From Cyclobacteriaceae bacterium (GTDB lineage: Bacteria; Bacteroidota; Bacteroidia; Cytophagales; Cyclobacteriaceae), in NCBI GenBank assembly GCA_016787565.1, contig JAEUUG010000018.1:233375-297374 (forward strand): a DNA stretch of 64,000 bases, read 5' to 3'. Under the pieces are notes generated by a model. That model was given only the letters and a program-made list of their open reading frames with translations, was not told the origin of the DNA and did not search any database. The position numbers were made by a program, and so were the translations under genes. This document shows, in pieces, positions 16,959 through 26,251 of this stretch. Numbering within the stretch: position 1 is the first letter of the stretch; every line of letters begins with the position of its first letter.

Positions 16959-17756
16959 ATGAATTTACAAGAGGCCGAAAAAGGAGTGATTGCCATTTGT
17001 CAGGAAGTTGGCGAATTTATTCGCAAGGAAGGATCTGAATTTGATCGATCCAGAATCGAACAAAAAAACGGTTTTAATAACCTAGTCTCCTATGTAGATA
17101 AAGAGGCGGAAAAAAGATTAGTTGATGCCCTCCGTAAAATTCTTCCTCCGGCAGGTTTCATAACAGAAGAGGGAACGGTTGAACAATCGAAACAACACGA
17201 ATATAACTGGATCATTGATCCACTAGATGGCACTACAAATTTCCTTCACGGATTACCCATATTTGCCATTAGCATCGGCCTGACTAAAGGCACAGAAACA
17301 ATTTTAGGTGTGATTCAACATGTTGTGCGCAACGAGTGCTTTCATGCTATTTCCGATTCACCAGCATATTGTAATGGAAAAGAAATTCACGTTTCCACTA
17401 TACCAACACTGAATGAAAGTCTGCTGGCCACCGGATTTCCATATTACCATTTAGACAAGCAGGATGCTTACCTGGATATTATCAAAGATTTTTTGCAACA
17501 TACACATGGCATTCGCAGGCTCGGCAGCGCAGCCATTGACCTTGCCTATGTGGCCTGCGGCCGACTAGAAGGTTTTTTTGAATATAATTTAAATGCCTGG
17601 GATGTAGCAGCGGGTACGTTTATTGTGAAACAAGCAGGAGGTAAAGTTTCTGATTTCAGTGGCGGCCAAAATTTTCTCTTTGGCGGAGAGCTCTGCGCTG
17701 CAAACGGAAAAATTCATAACGAAATGTTACAGGTCATACAAACCAAATGGAAATAA
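16959..17756 (+). CDS. Inositol monophosphatase family protein (SuhB-like)
   Basis: This 265-residue cytosolic Mg2+-dependent phosphatase contains all metal-site motifs of the inositol monophosphatase family: FITEEG (first Glu), WIIDPLDGTTNFLHGLPIFAISIGL (DPLDGT motif) and NAWDVAAGTFIVKQAGGKVSDF (the WDxAAG motif). SuhB proteins hydrolyse inositol-1-phosphate and related sugar phosphates; E. coli SuhB also joins the rRNA antitermination complex. Which of these applies here is not visible, and 3'-phosphoadenosine phosphatase (CysQ) is a less likely alternative, given the DPLDGTTNFLHG form. A 99-bp gap separates it from rsmI. Confidence 0.9.
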   Translation: MNLQEAEKGVIAICQEVGEFIRKEGSEFDRSRIEQKNGFNNLVSYVDKEAEKRLVDALRKILPPAGFITEEGTVEQSKQHEYNWIIDPLDGTTNFLHGLPIFAISIGLTKGTETILGVIQHVVRNECFHAISDSPAYCNGKEIHVSTIPTLNESLLATGFPYYHLDKQDAYLDIIKDFLQHTHGIRRLGSAAIDLAYVACGRLEGFFEYNLNAWDVAAGTFIVKQAGGKVSDFSGGQNFLFGGELCAANGKIHNEMLQVIQTKWK

Positions 17757-17837
17757 TTGCAAGAGCCATCAACGTCATCAATACGATTAACGAATAACAA
17801 ATTTCATTTTCTACCAACAACTTTCAAATTAGCTACT

Positions 17838-20657
17838 ATGAAAAATTCCAAACATCAATTACTTCGTATTCTGGTATTCATTTTAATCTCAGCGGGTTTT
17901 ACACAGGCCCAGCATAAACTCGATGAAAAATTGCCGGTCGATCCGCAAGTAAAAATCGGAAAACTGTCGAATGGACTGACCTACTACATCCGTAAGAATT
18001 CAAAGCCCGAAAATAAGGTTGAACTCCGTTTGGTTATCAATGCCGGCTCTATACTCGAGGACGATGATCAACAGGGGCTGGCACACTTCACCGAACACAT
18101 GGCTTTCAATGGTACTAAAAATTTTAAAAAGAACGATCTGGTTTCTTACTTGCAGTCGATCGGTGTAGAATTTGGGGCCGACCTTAATGCCTATACAGGA
18201 TTTGATGAAACCGTTTACATCCTTCCCATACCAACAGATAAAAAGGAAAATGTTGAAAAGGGATTTCAGATTCTGGAAGACTGGGCCAGTACCATTGCTT
18301 TCGATAACGCTGAAATTGATAAAGAACGTGGCGTTGTACTGGAAGAATCAAGGCTGGGAAAAGGTGCGGAAGACAGGATGTTTAAAAAAGTATATCCCAA
18401 ATTGTTTGATGGTTCCAAATATGCTAACCGGCTGCCTATTGGCAAAGATGACATTCTCAAAAACTTCAAGTATGATGTGCTGAAACGCTTCTACAAGGAT
18501 TGGTACAGACCCAATAACATGGCCGTTATTGCAGTAGGCGATATAGAGCCTGCCGAAGCGGAAGCGTTTATTAAAAAACATTTTGAAAAACTGAAGAATC
18601 CACCAAAGGAAAAGCCGCGCTCCATGGCGGATGTTCCTGCACGAAAAACCTCGGAAGGAATTGTTGTAACCGATAAGGAAGCAACTAACCATGTATTGGA
18701 AATTTATTTCTCTAATAAAAAAGCAAAGCAAGACGTAACCGTTGGTGATTACCGGGAATATATCGTTCGGAGACTATTTACTTCCATGCTTGGACAACGT
18801 ATGCAGGAACTAACACAGAAAGCAGAACCTCCTTTTGTTTTCGGAGGCAGTAATATCGGAGGCTGGGCACGTGGCTATGAAGCTTATCAATCGTACGCTT
18901 ATTTGAGCAAAGGCGGTGTAGAGCCCGCCATCAATGCGCTGGTGCAGGAAAATGAGCGTGCGCGAAAATTTGGATTTACGGCAGCAGAACTTGATCGCAC
19001 AAAAAAAATGTTGCTGAAGGGTATGGAGCGCTCATACAATGAGCGTGACAAAACGGAATCGGAAAATCTGGTGGGCGAATACATTCGAAACTTCCTGGAA
19101 AAAGAAACCATACCGGGAATTGAAAATGAATATACTTACTACAAAGAATTCCTGGATGGAATAACGCTTCAGGAGGTTAATCACTATACAGCTGCGCACA
19201 TTCCTTCTGTTACGGAGAATAAATTAGTGGTATTAACTGGTCCGGAGAATGCCGACTTTGCTATTCCTTCTAATGAAAAACTTTTAACACTAGCCGAAGT
19301 TGCAGCCAAAGCTGATATCAAACCCTATGAAGAAAAAGCTGTGGCCACTACCTTATTGGAAAAAGCTCCCACACCCGGAACCATTTCCAGTGAAAAGGAA
19401 AACAAAGAAATCGGGGTTACAGAACTTAAACTTAGTAATGGTGTAACGGTTCTATTGAAACCAACTGATTTTAAAAATGACCAGATTGTGCTGGGTGCAA
19501 CCCGTTTTGGTGGACAGTATTTGTTTGACGCAAAAGATCGTTTCAATGCCGAGTTTTCTTCGACCGTGGTTTCACAGATGGGCGTTGGGCAATTCTCACC
19601 CGTTGACCTTCGGAAATTTCTGGCCGGTAAAAGTGTAAACGTCTCACCGCGGATCGGAAATATTTCTGAGACTTTAAATGGTCAGTGCAGCGCCACGGAT
19701 ATTGAGACCTTGCTGCAGCTAACGTATTTGTACTTTACACAACCGCGTCAGGATAATGAATTATTTAGTTCGTTTGTCACAAAGCAACAAGCGCTTTATC
19801 AAAATATGATGGCCGATCCACAGTTCACCTTTCAGGACTCGTTAATATCGCTCTTGTACAAGAAGCATCCATGGGCACCAAAATTACCTAAGCCGGAAAA
19901 CTTCGCGCAGATCAACCAACAACGGGCACTTGAAATTTATAAAGAACGATTTGGCAACGCCAACGGTTTTACCTTTGTACTCGTGGGTGCTTTTGATCTG
20001 AATACCCTAAAGCCCTTGATCGCTCAATACCTGGGTAGTCTGCCGTCAAATCCTAGCACATCCAATTTCAAAGACGTAGGATTGCGCCCGATAAAAGGTC
20101 CGGTGAAGAAAGAGGTTAATAAAGGAACCGAACCGAAAAGTTTTATCCGCATGTTCTGGATGGGTGAAGCACCTTACTCCGATGCAGAACAACTGAAACT
20201 GCAAGCGCTCACAGAACTCCTCAACATAAAAATTATTGAAACGCTGCGCGAGGATATGGGAGGTATTTATGGTGGCGGCATGTTTGGAAGCCTGAATAAA
20301 TATCCCTACAGTAATTTCAACATCGGGTTATCCTTACCATGCGGGCCGGAGAATGTTGATAAACTGATAACTGCGGCCACTGCCGAAATTGAAAAAGTAA
20401 AATCAGCCGGACCCACACAGGAAGATTTAAACAAAGTAAAGGAAACCTGGAAACAGCAATATCTTGTCAATATCAAAGACAATAGCTTCTGGACACGCCA
20501 ACTTATCCAAAGTGTGGAGTCTGGCTCCAATGCGGCCAATGTATTGAGTTACGAAAAGCGTGTAGAAGCCCTGACAACGAAAGACCTGCAAGAAACAGCA
20601 AGGCGCTATCTGGATATGAAGAATGTTATTCAAGTTGTACTGAATCCTGAAAAGTAA
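17838..20657 (+). CDS. Secreted M16 family zinc peptidase (pitrilysin/PqqL type)
   Basis: The 939-residue protein is exported (MKNSKHQLLRILVFILISAGFTQAQ signal peptide) and contains two M16 halves. The first has the inverted zinc motif HFTEH at residues 83-87 and the downstream glutamate in ERGVVLEESRLGKGAEDR. The second half, from about residue 520 (VTELKLSNGVTVLLKPTDFKN), lacks HxxEH, as expected for the non-catalytic half. Such enzymes form a closed chamber that degrades peptides in the periplasm; the PqqL relative in E. coli works with TonB-dependent uptake. The open frame runs back to 17757, but the signal peptide starts at the ATG at 17838. Confidence 0.93.
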   Translation: MKNSKHQLLRILVFILISAGFTQAQHKLDEKLPVDPQVKIGKLSNGLTYYIRKNSKPENKVELRLVINAGSILEDDDQQGLAHFTEHMAFNGTKNFKKNDLVSYLQSIGVEFGADLNAYTGFDETVYILPIPTDKKENVEKGFQILEDWASTIAFDNAEIDKERGVVLEESRLGKGAEDRMFKKVYPKLFDGSKYANRLPIGKDDILKNFKYDVLKRFYKDWYRPNNMAVIAVGDIEPAEAEAFIKKHFEKLKNPPKEKPRSMADVPARKTSEGIVVTDKEATNHVLEIYFSNKKAKQDVTVGDYREYIVRRLFTSMLGQRMQELTQKAEPPFVFGGSNIGGWARGYEAYQSYAYLSKGGVEPAINALVQENERARKFGFTAAELDRTKKMLLKGMERSYNERDKTESENLVGEYIRNFLEKETIPGIENEYTYYKEFLDGITLQEVNHYTAAHIPSVTENKLVVLTGPENADFAIPSNEKLLTLAEVAAKADIKPYEEKAVATTLLEKAPTPGTISSEKENKEIGVTELKLSNGVTVLLKPTDFKNDQIVLGATRFGGQYLFDAKDRFNAEFSSTVVSQMGVGQFSPVDLRKFLAGKSVNVSPRIGNISETLNGQCSATDIETLLQLTYLYFTQPRQDNELFSSFVTKQQALYQNMMADPQFTFQDSLISLLYKKHPWAPKLPKPENFAQINQQRALEIYKERFGNANGFTFVLVGAFDLNTLKPLIAQYLGSLPSNPSTSNFKDVGLRPIKGPVKKEVNKGTEPKSFIRMFWMGEAPYSDAEQLKLQALTELLNIKIIETLREDMGGIYGGGMFGSLNKYPYSNFNIGLSLPCGPENVDKLITAATAEIEKVKSAGPTQEDLNKVKETWKQQYLVNIKDNSFWTRQLIQSVESGSNAANVLSYEKRVEALTTKDLQETARRYLDMKNVIQVVLNPEK

Positions 20658-20681
20658 GGAGTACTAGATCAATCGCAGTAA

Positions 20682-20718
20682 AAAAACCCCAAGGCTCACT
20701 TCGGGGTTTTTATTTTTT
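20682..20718. terminator. Bidirectional terminator between the M16 and SAM-hydrolase-like genes
   Basis: AAAAACCCC (20682-20690) pairs with GGGGTTTTT (20703-20711), extended by AAG/CTT with one bulged base, then TATTTTTT. The minus-strand gene's stop codon (20696-20698) lies in the loop, so both convergent messages end in the same hairpin. Confidence 0.8.
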
Positions 20719-21607
20719 GAATTTCTACATGCCAGGAAGCTCCACTAAAGACCTTATACCGGCTGGAAAAACTTTCTTGATTAATACCCAATGATAAATT
20801 CATCAGGCTATTGGCATACGCCAGATTCTCTCCAATGCTTACATCTGAAAAAGTATTGACATACGGCATCCTTCCTTCAAAAATTAATTCCTGTTGATGA
20901 TAAATCTTTACCGAAAGAGAATCACCTTTTTCGATACCCGCCATGTGCACAAGAGCTTGATCAATATTCGTCCATACATTTCCATACTGTACATCCAGCG
21001 CTGGAATATTTCCTCTCAATTTACCATCATCGACAGTTGCCTTTTGATAGGGAATCGCCATGACCTTGTTTTCCAATACCTTTCCCACTTGTTCAAAGGA
21101 TATACTTCCTGCTGCCAGCCGCGCACCGGTATACGCATAGACATCACGACCATGAAAGGTATACGATTGTTCAGAATGGACCCTCCGGTTTCTTTTTTCA
21201 TCAATTTCACGCACAGCCTCGATCTCTAAATACTCCGCTACCAGGGTGAGGGTTCCATTATCGGGTGAAACAAAATAATGACCCGATTTTGTTTTGAGCA
21301 CAACTGATTTTCGGTCTGAGCCCACACCCGGATCGACCACCGAAACAAACACTGTACCGGGAGGCCAGTATGGGGCCGACTGATGCAACCGATAGGCTGC
21401 TTCCCAAATATCGTAAGCCGGTATTTCGTGTGTGATGTCATACATGTTAATTTCTGAACAGACGTCAAAAGCAACTCCCTTCATAGCGGCTACGGCACCA
21501 TCCTTTATTCCAAAATCACTTTGAAAAACGAGGGCTGAAGGTTCAGTCTTTTTGTTACAGCTAATCCATGCAATACTGAGAATAAAAAACAATATACGCG
21601 ACATCAT
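20696..21607 (-). CDS. Exported SAM hydrolase / SAM-dependent halogenase family (DUF62) protein
   Basis: The body belongs to the S-adenosyl-L-methionine hydroxide adenosyltransferase family (DUF62), which cleaves SAM to adenosine and methionine, with fluorinase and chlorinase as relatives. Conserved blocks are VFQSDFGIKDGAVAAMKG, SVVDPGVGSDRKSVVL, VSPDNGTLTLVAEY and YTFHGRDVYAYTGARLA. Unusually, the N-terminus MMSRILFFILSIAWISCNKKTEP looks like a lipoprotein signal (Cys17), which would place a SAM-using enzyme outside the cytosol. The frame is open upstream to 21670, but only the Met pair at 21607/21604 gives the signal. The lipobox is imperfect (W at -3). It is transcribed toward the M16 gene. 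Confidence 0.85.
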   Translation of the reverse strand: MMSRILFFILSIAWISCNKKTEPSALVFQSDFGIKDGAVAAMKGVAFDVCSEINMYDITHEIPAYDIWEAAYRLHQSAPYWPPGTVFVSVVDPGVGSDRKSVVLKTKSGHYFVSPDNGTLTLVAEYLEIEAVREIDEKRNRRVHSEQSYTFHGRDVYAYTGARLAAGSISFEQVGKVLENKVMAIPYQKATVDDGKLRGNIPALDVQYGNVWTNIDQALVHMAGIEKGDSLSVKIYHQQELIFEGRMPYVNTFSDVSIGENLAYANSLMNLSLGINQESFSSRYKVFSGASWHVEIQKIKTPK

Positions 21608-21677
21608 GACGGCTCCAATAATAAGATGAAAATACAACCAGTCTACCAAAGTAGAAACTGAAACCATCATTCCTCAT

Positions 21678-21712
21678 AAAAAAAGAAGCCCTTCAAACGT
21701 CCTCCGAAGGGC
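21678..21712 (-). terminator. Terminator of the ABC permease gene
   Basis: On the minus strand GCCCTTC (21712-21706) pairs with GAAGGGC (21694-21688), followed by TTC and seven Ts (21684-21678). It lies 47 bp after the permease stop. Confidence 0.85.
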
Positions 21713-21758
21713 CTCCATGCAAAGAAGGAAATTAAAAGGGAAGGGGTTTAAAAGTAAA

Positions 21759-24170
21759 TTATTCGTATCGCAGAGCTTTTACCGGATTGATCACGGCTGC
21801 CCTAAACGATCGATATCCTACTGTGAGGACAGCGATTAAGAGTGTAATCCCGAATCCAGCCACAAAAAATAATGGCCCTAGAGAAATTTTATAAGCAAAC
21901 TCATCGAGGTAGCTGCTCATCGCAAACCATGCGAGTGGTGCGGCAAGTAGAAAACCCAATAGAATTAATTTTAAAAACTCGCGCGAAAACAAAACCATAA
22001 TACTGCCAACCGAAGCACCCATCACTTTTCGAACACCAATCTCCTTCGTTTTTTGATTGATCATAAACGTGGCCAACCCAAACAGACCTAAGCAGCCGAT
22101 AGCAATGGCCAGTGATGTAAATGCCGAAAGCAGAACTGAACTTTTCTCTTCACTTCGATAAAAATTACGAATACTTTCATCTAAAAACTCGTACGAAAAT
22201 AAATCATCCGGATATGTCTGTTCCCACAGCTTTTGAATTTCAGGCAGTGTGCCTTGTACCGACTGTGGATTAATTTTCAATGATAGCGTATGGTAATTAA
22301 CTTTCCGATTCAACAAAACGGTTGGTTCAATTTCGCTGCTGAGAGAAGTGGTGTGAAAATCCTCCACCACCCCCGCGACAGGCAGCATGCGCCTCCAGAT
22401 TCGAAGCCGCTTGCCGATCATATCTTCAGGATTCGTAAAGCCAGCGATGAGGGCAAGCTTTCGATTCACTAAAATAGTTCGTGCTGTATCAAGATCTTCA
22501 ATATTCCTTCCAGCAATAAGTTTGAGTCCAAATAAATCCACATAATTTCCGTCTACGGTTTTCACCTGCGTATCTCTCCGCTTATCATCTCCTTCGCCTT
22601 CCAGAATAAAACCAGTTCCATTAACATTTCCCGATGAAGGAGGAGTATTGCATAAACTATATCGCTCTACACCCGACAATCGCGAAATTTCATTAGCGAG
22701 GGTTCGCATCTTGCTGATACCACTGGAATCAGAAGGTAATTCTTGTTGGGGGATGGGTAAATTAATAATAGCATCCTGCTTGAAACCCAACTCCTTGTGA
22801 CGGAAATAATTCATCTGACTGATCAACACCAGGGTGCCCACAATCAGAAATTGTGAAATAAAAAATTGCACCACTACCAATCCTTTTCGCAGAAAGAATC
22901 CGGAAGAATTTTTATTGCCGATCAGATTTTTCAGCGCCAGCGCAGGCGAATAAGAAGAGATAACAAAAGCAGGATACAGCCCCGATAAAAGCGTAACAAG
23001 TATAAAAATAATTCCAACAATTATTAGAAGTTGAGGATTGCTTAGAAAATTAATAGAAAGGGAAAGTTCTAGGAATGGGTTGAGAAAGCCTAATGAGAGT
23101 TGCGCGATGCTCAATGCAATAATTAAGGCAAAGGAAGTAACTAAACTGGTCTCACCAGTAAACTGAAAAATAAGCTGCATCCGGGAGCTTCCTAATGTTT
23201 TGCGTATACCAACTTCTTTGGAGCGCTTAATGGCCTCGGCAGTTGTCAGGTTAATAAAATTAATGCTGGCCGTCATGATCAGAAAAAAAGCCACCACACC
23301 AAGAGCTATCAAAGCGGTAATACTAACGGTGTTGTAGCTATAGTTACCGTAGCGATCGTCAAAGTGGAGATCGGCCAGCGGCTGCAGTACAAACTTCTGA
23401 TGGTTATAATTTTCTCCCGGATTGTGCTTTTTATAGAACGCATCCATCCTTCCTTCCAAATTGGAAATTTGCTCGCCATCTTTCAATAGAAAATAACATT
23501 GCTCATCACTCCAGATTCCTCCCCATCCTTTTTCTTCGTTTGCCTTACGAATAGTTTCATAGGATAGGTATAATGAAAATGGCAAATCTGTATTGGTAGG
23601 GGGATCACTCACTACGGCCGCAATTTTAAAAACGTTTTCACCAAATCGAATCACTTCACCAACAACATCTTCACGGTTAAAATATTTATGAGCCAGCGAA
23701 ACACTAATAACAGCTTCATTCGGCTCATCCAATCCAGCGATGGCATCGCCCATGATTACTTCACGATGAAAGATTTTAAAAATGCCAGGTTCTGTAAACA
23801 CAACCCCACGCTCTTCCTGAAATTTTTTATTCTCTTTATTATCCTGAGGGACCAGGATCAATGCACCCGACTGATATTGTGTGAATACAACTTCTTCTGC
23901 CTCCGGGAAATCTAACCGAAAGGCCGGAGGAAGCGGTGTAGGAATTCCAGGGGTATGAAAACTTCCATTGTTGCCATCGGACGTGGTGACAACACGATAG
24001 ATGCGGTCATACTTCGCTTGAAATTTATCGAAGCTGACATGGTACTGAACCAATAAAAACAGAATCAGACTCCCAGCTATACCCAGGCTGAGTCCGATTA
24101 TATTGATTAGCGTTGTATTCCGCTGACGCAACAAGCTCCTGAAAGCTGTTTTAATATAGTTTTGTAACAT
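21759..24170 (-). CDS. ABC transporter permease, FtsX/MacB type
   Basis: The 803-residue inner-membrane protein starts MLQNYIKTAFRSLLRQRNTTLINIIGLSLGIAGSL, the classic MacB-type first helix. A large periplasmic domain follows (about 45-280), then an FtsX block (about 285-430; ASINFINLTTAEAIKRSKEVGIRKTLGSSRMQL). A second copy has its own periplasmic domain and a final FtsX block (INQKTKEIGVRKVMGASVGSIMVLFSREF), ending in INPVKALRYE. Proteins of this kind use an ATPase subunit to transmit force across the membrane rather than to carry solutes; Bacteroidota have many copies. No ATPase gene is adjacent, so the partner must be elsewhere. A near-promoter (TTG-N20-TATCTTGA) lies upstream. Confidence 0.9.
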   Translation of the reverse strand: MLQNYIKTAFRSLLRQRNTTLINIIGLSLGIAGSLILFLLVQYHVSFDKFQAKYDRIYRVVTTSDGNNGSFHTPGIPTPLPPAFRLDFPEAEEVVFTQYQSGALILVPQDNKENKKFQEERGVVFTEPGIFKIFHREVIMGDAIAGLDEPNEAVISVSLAHKYFNREDVVGEVIRFGENVFKIAAVVSDPPTNTDLPFSLYLSYETIRKANEEKGWGGIWSDEQCYFLLKDGEQISNLEGRMDAFYKKHNPGENYNHQKFVLQPLADLHFDDRYGNYSYNTVSITALIALGVVAFFLIMTASINFINLTTAEAIKRSKEVGIRKTLGSSRMQLIFQFTGETSLVTSFALIIALSIAQLSLGFLNPFLELSLSINFLSNPQLLIIVGIIFILVTLLSGLYPAFVISSYSPALALKNLIGNKNSSGFFLRKGLVVVQFFISQFLIVGTLVLISQMNYFRHKELGFKQDAIINLPIPQQELPSDSSGISKMRTLANEISRLSGVERYSLCNTPPSSGNVNGTGFILEGEGDDKRRDTQVKTVDGNYVDLFGLKLIAGRNIEDLDTARTILVNRKLALIAGFTNPEDMIGKRLRIWRRMLPVAGVVEDFHTTSLSSEIEPTVLLNRKVNYHTLSLKINPQSVQGTLPEIQKLWEQTYPDDLFSYEFLDESIRNFYRSEEKSSVLLSAFTSLAIAIGCLGLFGLATFMINQKTKEIGVRKVMGASVGSIMVLFSREFLKLILLGFLLAAPLAWFAMSSYLDEFAYKISLGPLFFVAGFGITLLIAVLTVGYRSFRAAVINPVKALRYE

Positions 24171-24387
24171 CTATTTGGACTTTATAGAAGGCACCAACAT
24201 TCAAGATAGGGGCCACAGTAAAAACGGTCAAAATTGAACAAGAACAGCATTGCTAAATGGTTTGGCTGTTCACAAATGGCAGGTTATGTTCGGAGACGGA
24301 CATACACTCCAGGTGAAAATGAACCGTTTATCCTATTCCGTTTGTTAGGTTGTTGAACTAAGATTTGCGATTTACCTTTACACCATT

Positions 24388-24564
24388 ATGCAGAGTCTAC
24401 TTGTAGGATTAATTTTTGCGGCCGCCCTTACCTATGTGGTCCGTTTGGCCTACAAAAGCTTTAATGCTAAATCAAACTGTGCTTCAGGCTGCGGAAAATG
24501 CAGCGCTATAGACTTCACGAAAATTGAAAATGAGATTCAATCAAAAGCCATGCGCAATAGCTGA
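24388..24564 (+). CDS. FeoB-associated-type Cys-rich small membrane protein
   Basis: A 58-codon ATG frame encodes one N-terminal transmembrane helix (SLLVGLIFAAALTYVVRLAY) followed by the cysteine cluster NCASGCGKCSAID. One membrane helix plus C-x3-C-G-x-C in a very short protein is the pattern of the FeoB-associated Cys-rich membrane proteins, thought to aid ferrous iron uptake. No feoA or feoB gene is in the window, so this copy is detached from its usual partner, or the similarity reflects only a general metal-binding tail. It lies in the 477-bp gap between the divergent permease and M1 genes. Confidence 0.7.
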   Translation: MQSLLVGLIFAAALTYVVRLAYKSFNAKSNCASGCGKCSAIDFTKIENEIQSKAMRNS

Positions 24565-24647
24565 TCGCTTCTCGTCTATTCCTCTCATAAAATTAATTGT
24601 CTCCAATAAGGCTAATGTGGTATCTTGATTGAAAATCAATTCTCACC

Positions 24648-26237
24648 ATGCGCACTTTTACCCTCCTCCTTATTATTTGCTTTGTTACTGAACTCCAAGC
24701 CCAAAATTTAAAATCCGGTGGCATTCTTAAACCCGAGCAAGCCCTCATGGATATTCGTCATTATACAATTGCCCTGGATGTAAATCCGACACAACAAACC
24801 ATTGATGGCTATACCGAAATTGCATTGATTACCTCAACACCAACCAGCGTTTTACTATTCGACCTCGTTCATTTGCTCACTGTACAAAAAGTTTGGGTAA
24901 ATAAAAAAGAGCAATCCTTCACGCACGAAAATGATCTCATCCGAATATCACTCACTTCACAACTGCCCGCAGGAAAAGCTACAGTAAAAATCCAGTATGG
25001 TGGTAAGCCCGGTATTGCCACGAGACCACCCTGGGTTGGTGGATTTACCTGGACGGCTGATTCAACTGGTAATCCATGGGTGGCCATAACCTGTCAGAGT
25101 GAAGGAGCAAAAATTTATTTTCCCTGTAAAGATCATCCCAGTGATGAGCCCAATGAAGGTGCAGATCTTATGATCAGTGTACCAAAAGGGTTGTACGTAG
25201 CCGGGCCCGGCCTGCTTCAAAAGACAACTACAAAAGGAAACAAAAGCACCTTCCATTGGAAAACGAATTACACTATCAACAACTATAGTATACTTTTCAA
25301 TATTGGAAAGTACACGGTTGCCTCACGCACGTACACAACTGTGAATGGAAATAAAGTGCCGATGCAATTTTATGTATTGGAGGAACATCGGCATAAAGCA
25401 GATCATCTATTAGATTTATTTGAACAGTCGGCCAGGGTTCAGGAGAAATACTTTGGTGAGTATCCGTGGATAAAAGAAAAAATGGCCATCTGCGAAACCC
25501 CACACCTGGGTATGGAACACCAGACCTTAAATGCGTATGGCAACAAATTCAAATACGCTACAGTTGGCGGCAAAGATTTTGATTGGTTGCTTCACCATGA
25601 ATTTGGTCATGAATGGTGGGGCAATAAAGTTACCGGTATTGACTGGGCGGATATGTGGATACAGGAAGGCATCTGTTCTTTTGGTGATGCCCTTTATACA
25701 CGAGAGGCCGAAGGGGAAGAGTCTTATTTAAAAAGAATGCAACAAACCGGCCGTAATACACAAAATAAACTCCCGGTAGTGATTGGTGAAAATCTGGATA
25801 CCGACACCGTATATCATGGCGATATTTATGGTAAAGGAGCCTTCTTCATGCACACGCTCCGCTATGTCATCGGTGATGAAATATTTTTTCCAACACTCAA
25901 GAAGCTGGCTACCGATCCTCAGTATACCTACAACAACCTGGTCAATACCCATGATGTTGAAAGACTTTTCAGCGCAGCCGCCAGTCAGAATTTAAAACCT
26001 TTGTTTGATTTCTACCTGCGCACAATTCACAAGCTTGAAGTTCAGGTCAAGCAGGTTGGTCCGGCAAAGTATCAGATTACTTTTTTGAACTATCCGGAAA
26101 CCCTTCCATTGGATATTGTGACCGATGCCGGGAAGCATCGAACCCTTGTTGATAAAAAGGGAATAACCATTACCAATTCAACCTGGCCGGTCATTGACCC
26201 GGATGGATATTTTTTAAAGAAAGTGATTTTGGAGTAA
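24648..26237 (+). CDS. Secreted M1 family zinc metallopeptidase
   Basis: The 529-residue protein has a signal peptide (MRTFTLLLIICFVTELQAQ), an N-terminal beta domain (about 20-225) and a thermolysin-like domain with HEFGHEWWGN (zinc motif at residues 317-321) and the third ligand Glu340 in WIQEGICSFGDALY, the exact HExxH-x18-E spacing. In place of the aminopeptidase GAMEN loop it has LGMEHQTLNAYGN, a variant used by many periplasmic Bacteroidota members. It lacks the long C-terminal helical domain of PepN (about 870 residues). It probably trims peptides in the periplasm. A TTG-N21-TATCTTGA element (24597-24628) may be its promoter. Confidence 0.93.
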   Translation: MRTFTLLLIICFVTELQAQNLKSGGILKPEQALMDIRHYTIALDVNPTQQTIDGYTEIALITSTPTSVLLFDLVHLLTVQKVWVNKKEQSFTHENDLIRISLTSQLPAGKATVKIQYGGKPGIATRPPWVGGFTWTADSTGNPWVAITCQSEGAKIYFPCKDHPSDEPNEGADLMISVPKGLYVAGPGLLQKTTTKGNKSTFHWKTNYTINNYSILFNIGKYTVASRTYTTVNGNKVPMQFYVLEEHRHKADHLLDLFEQSARVQEKYFGEYPWIKEKMAICETPHLGMEHQTLNAYGNKFKYATVGGKDFDWLLHHEFGHEWWGNKVTGIDWADMWIQEGICSFGDALYTREAEGEESYLKRMQQTGRNTQNKLPVVIGENLDTDTVYHGDIYGKGAFFMHTLRYVIGDEIFFPTLKKLATDPQYTYNNLVNTHDVERLFSAAASQNLKPLFDFYLRTIHKLEVQVKQVGPAKYQITFLNYPETLPLDIVTDAGKHRTLVDKKGITITNSTWPVIDPDGYFLKKVILE

Positions 26238-26251
26238 ATCCTTTAACAGCA

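Noticed and set aside
24171..24387. Intergenic gap upstream of the Cys-rich mini-protein, checked for tRNA, riboswitch and small ORFs
   Set aside because: No cloverleaf, no convincing stem and no further ORF; only weak promoter-like sequences.
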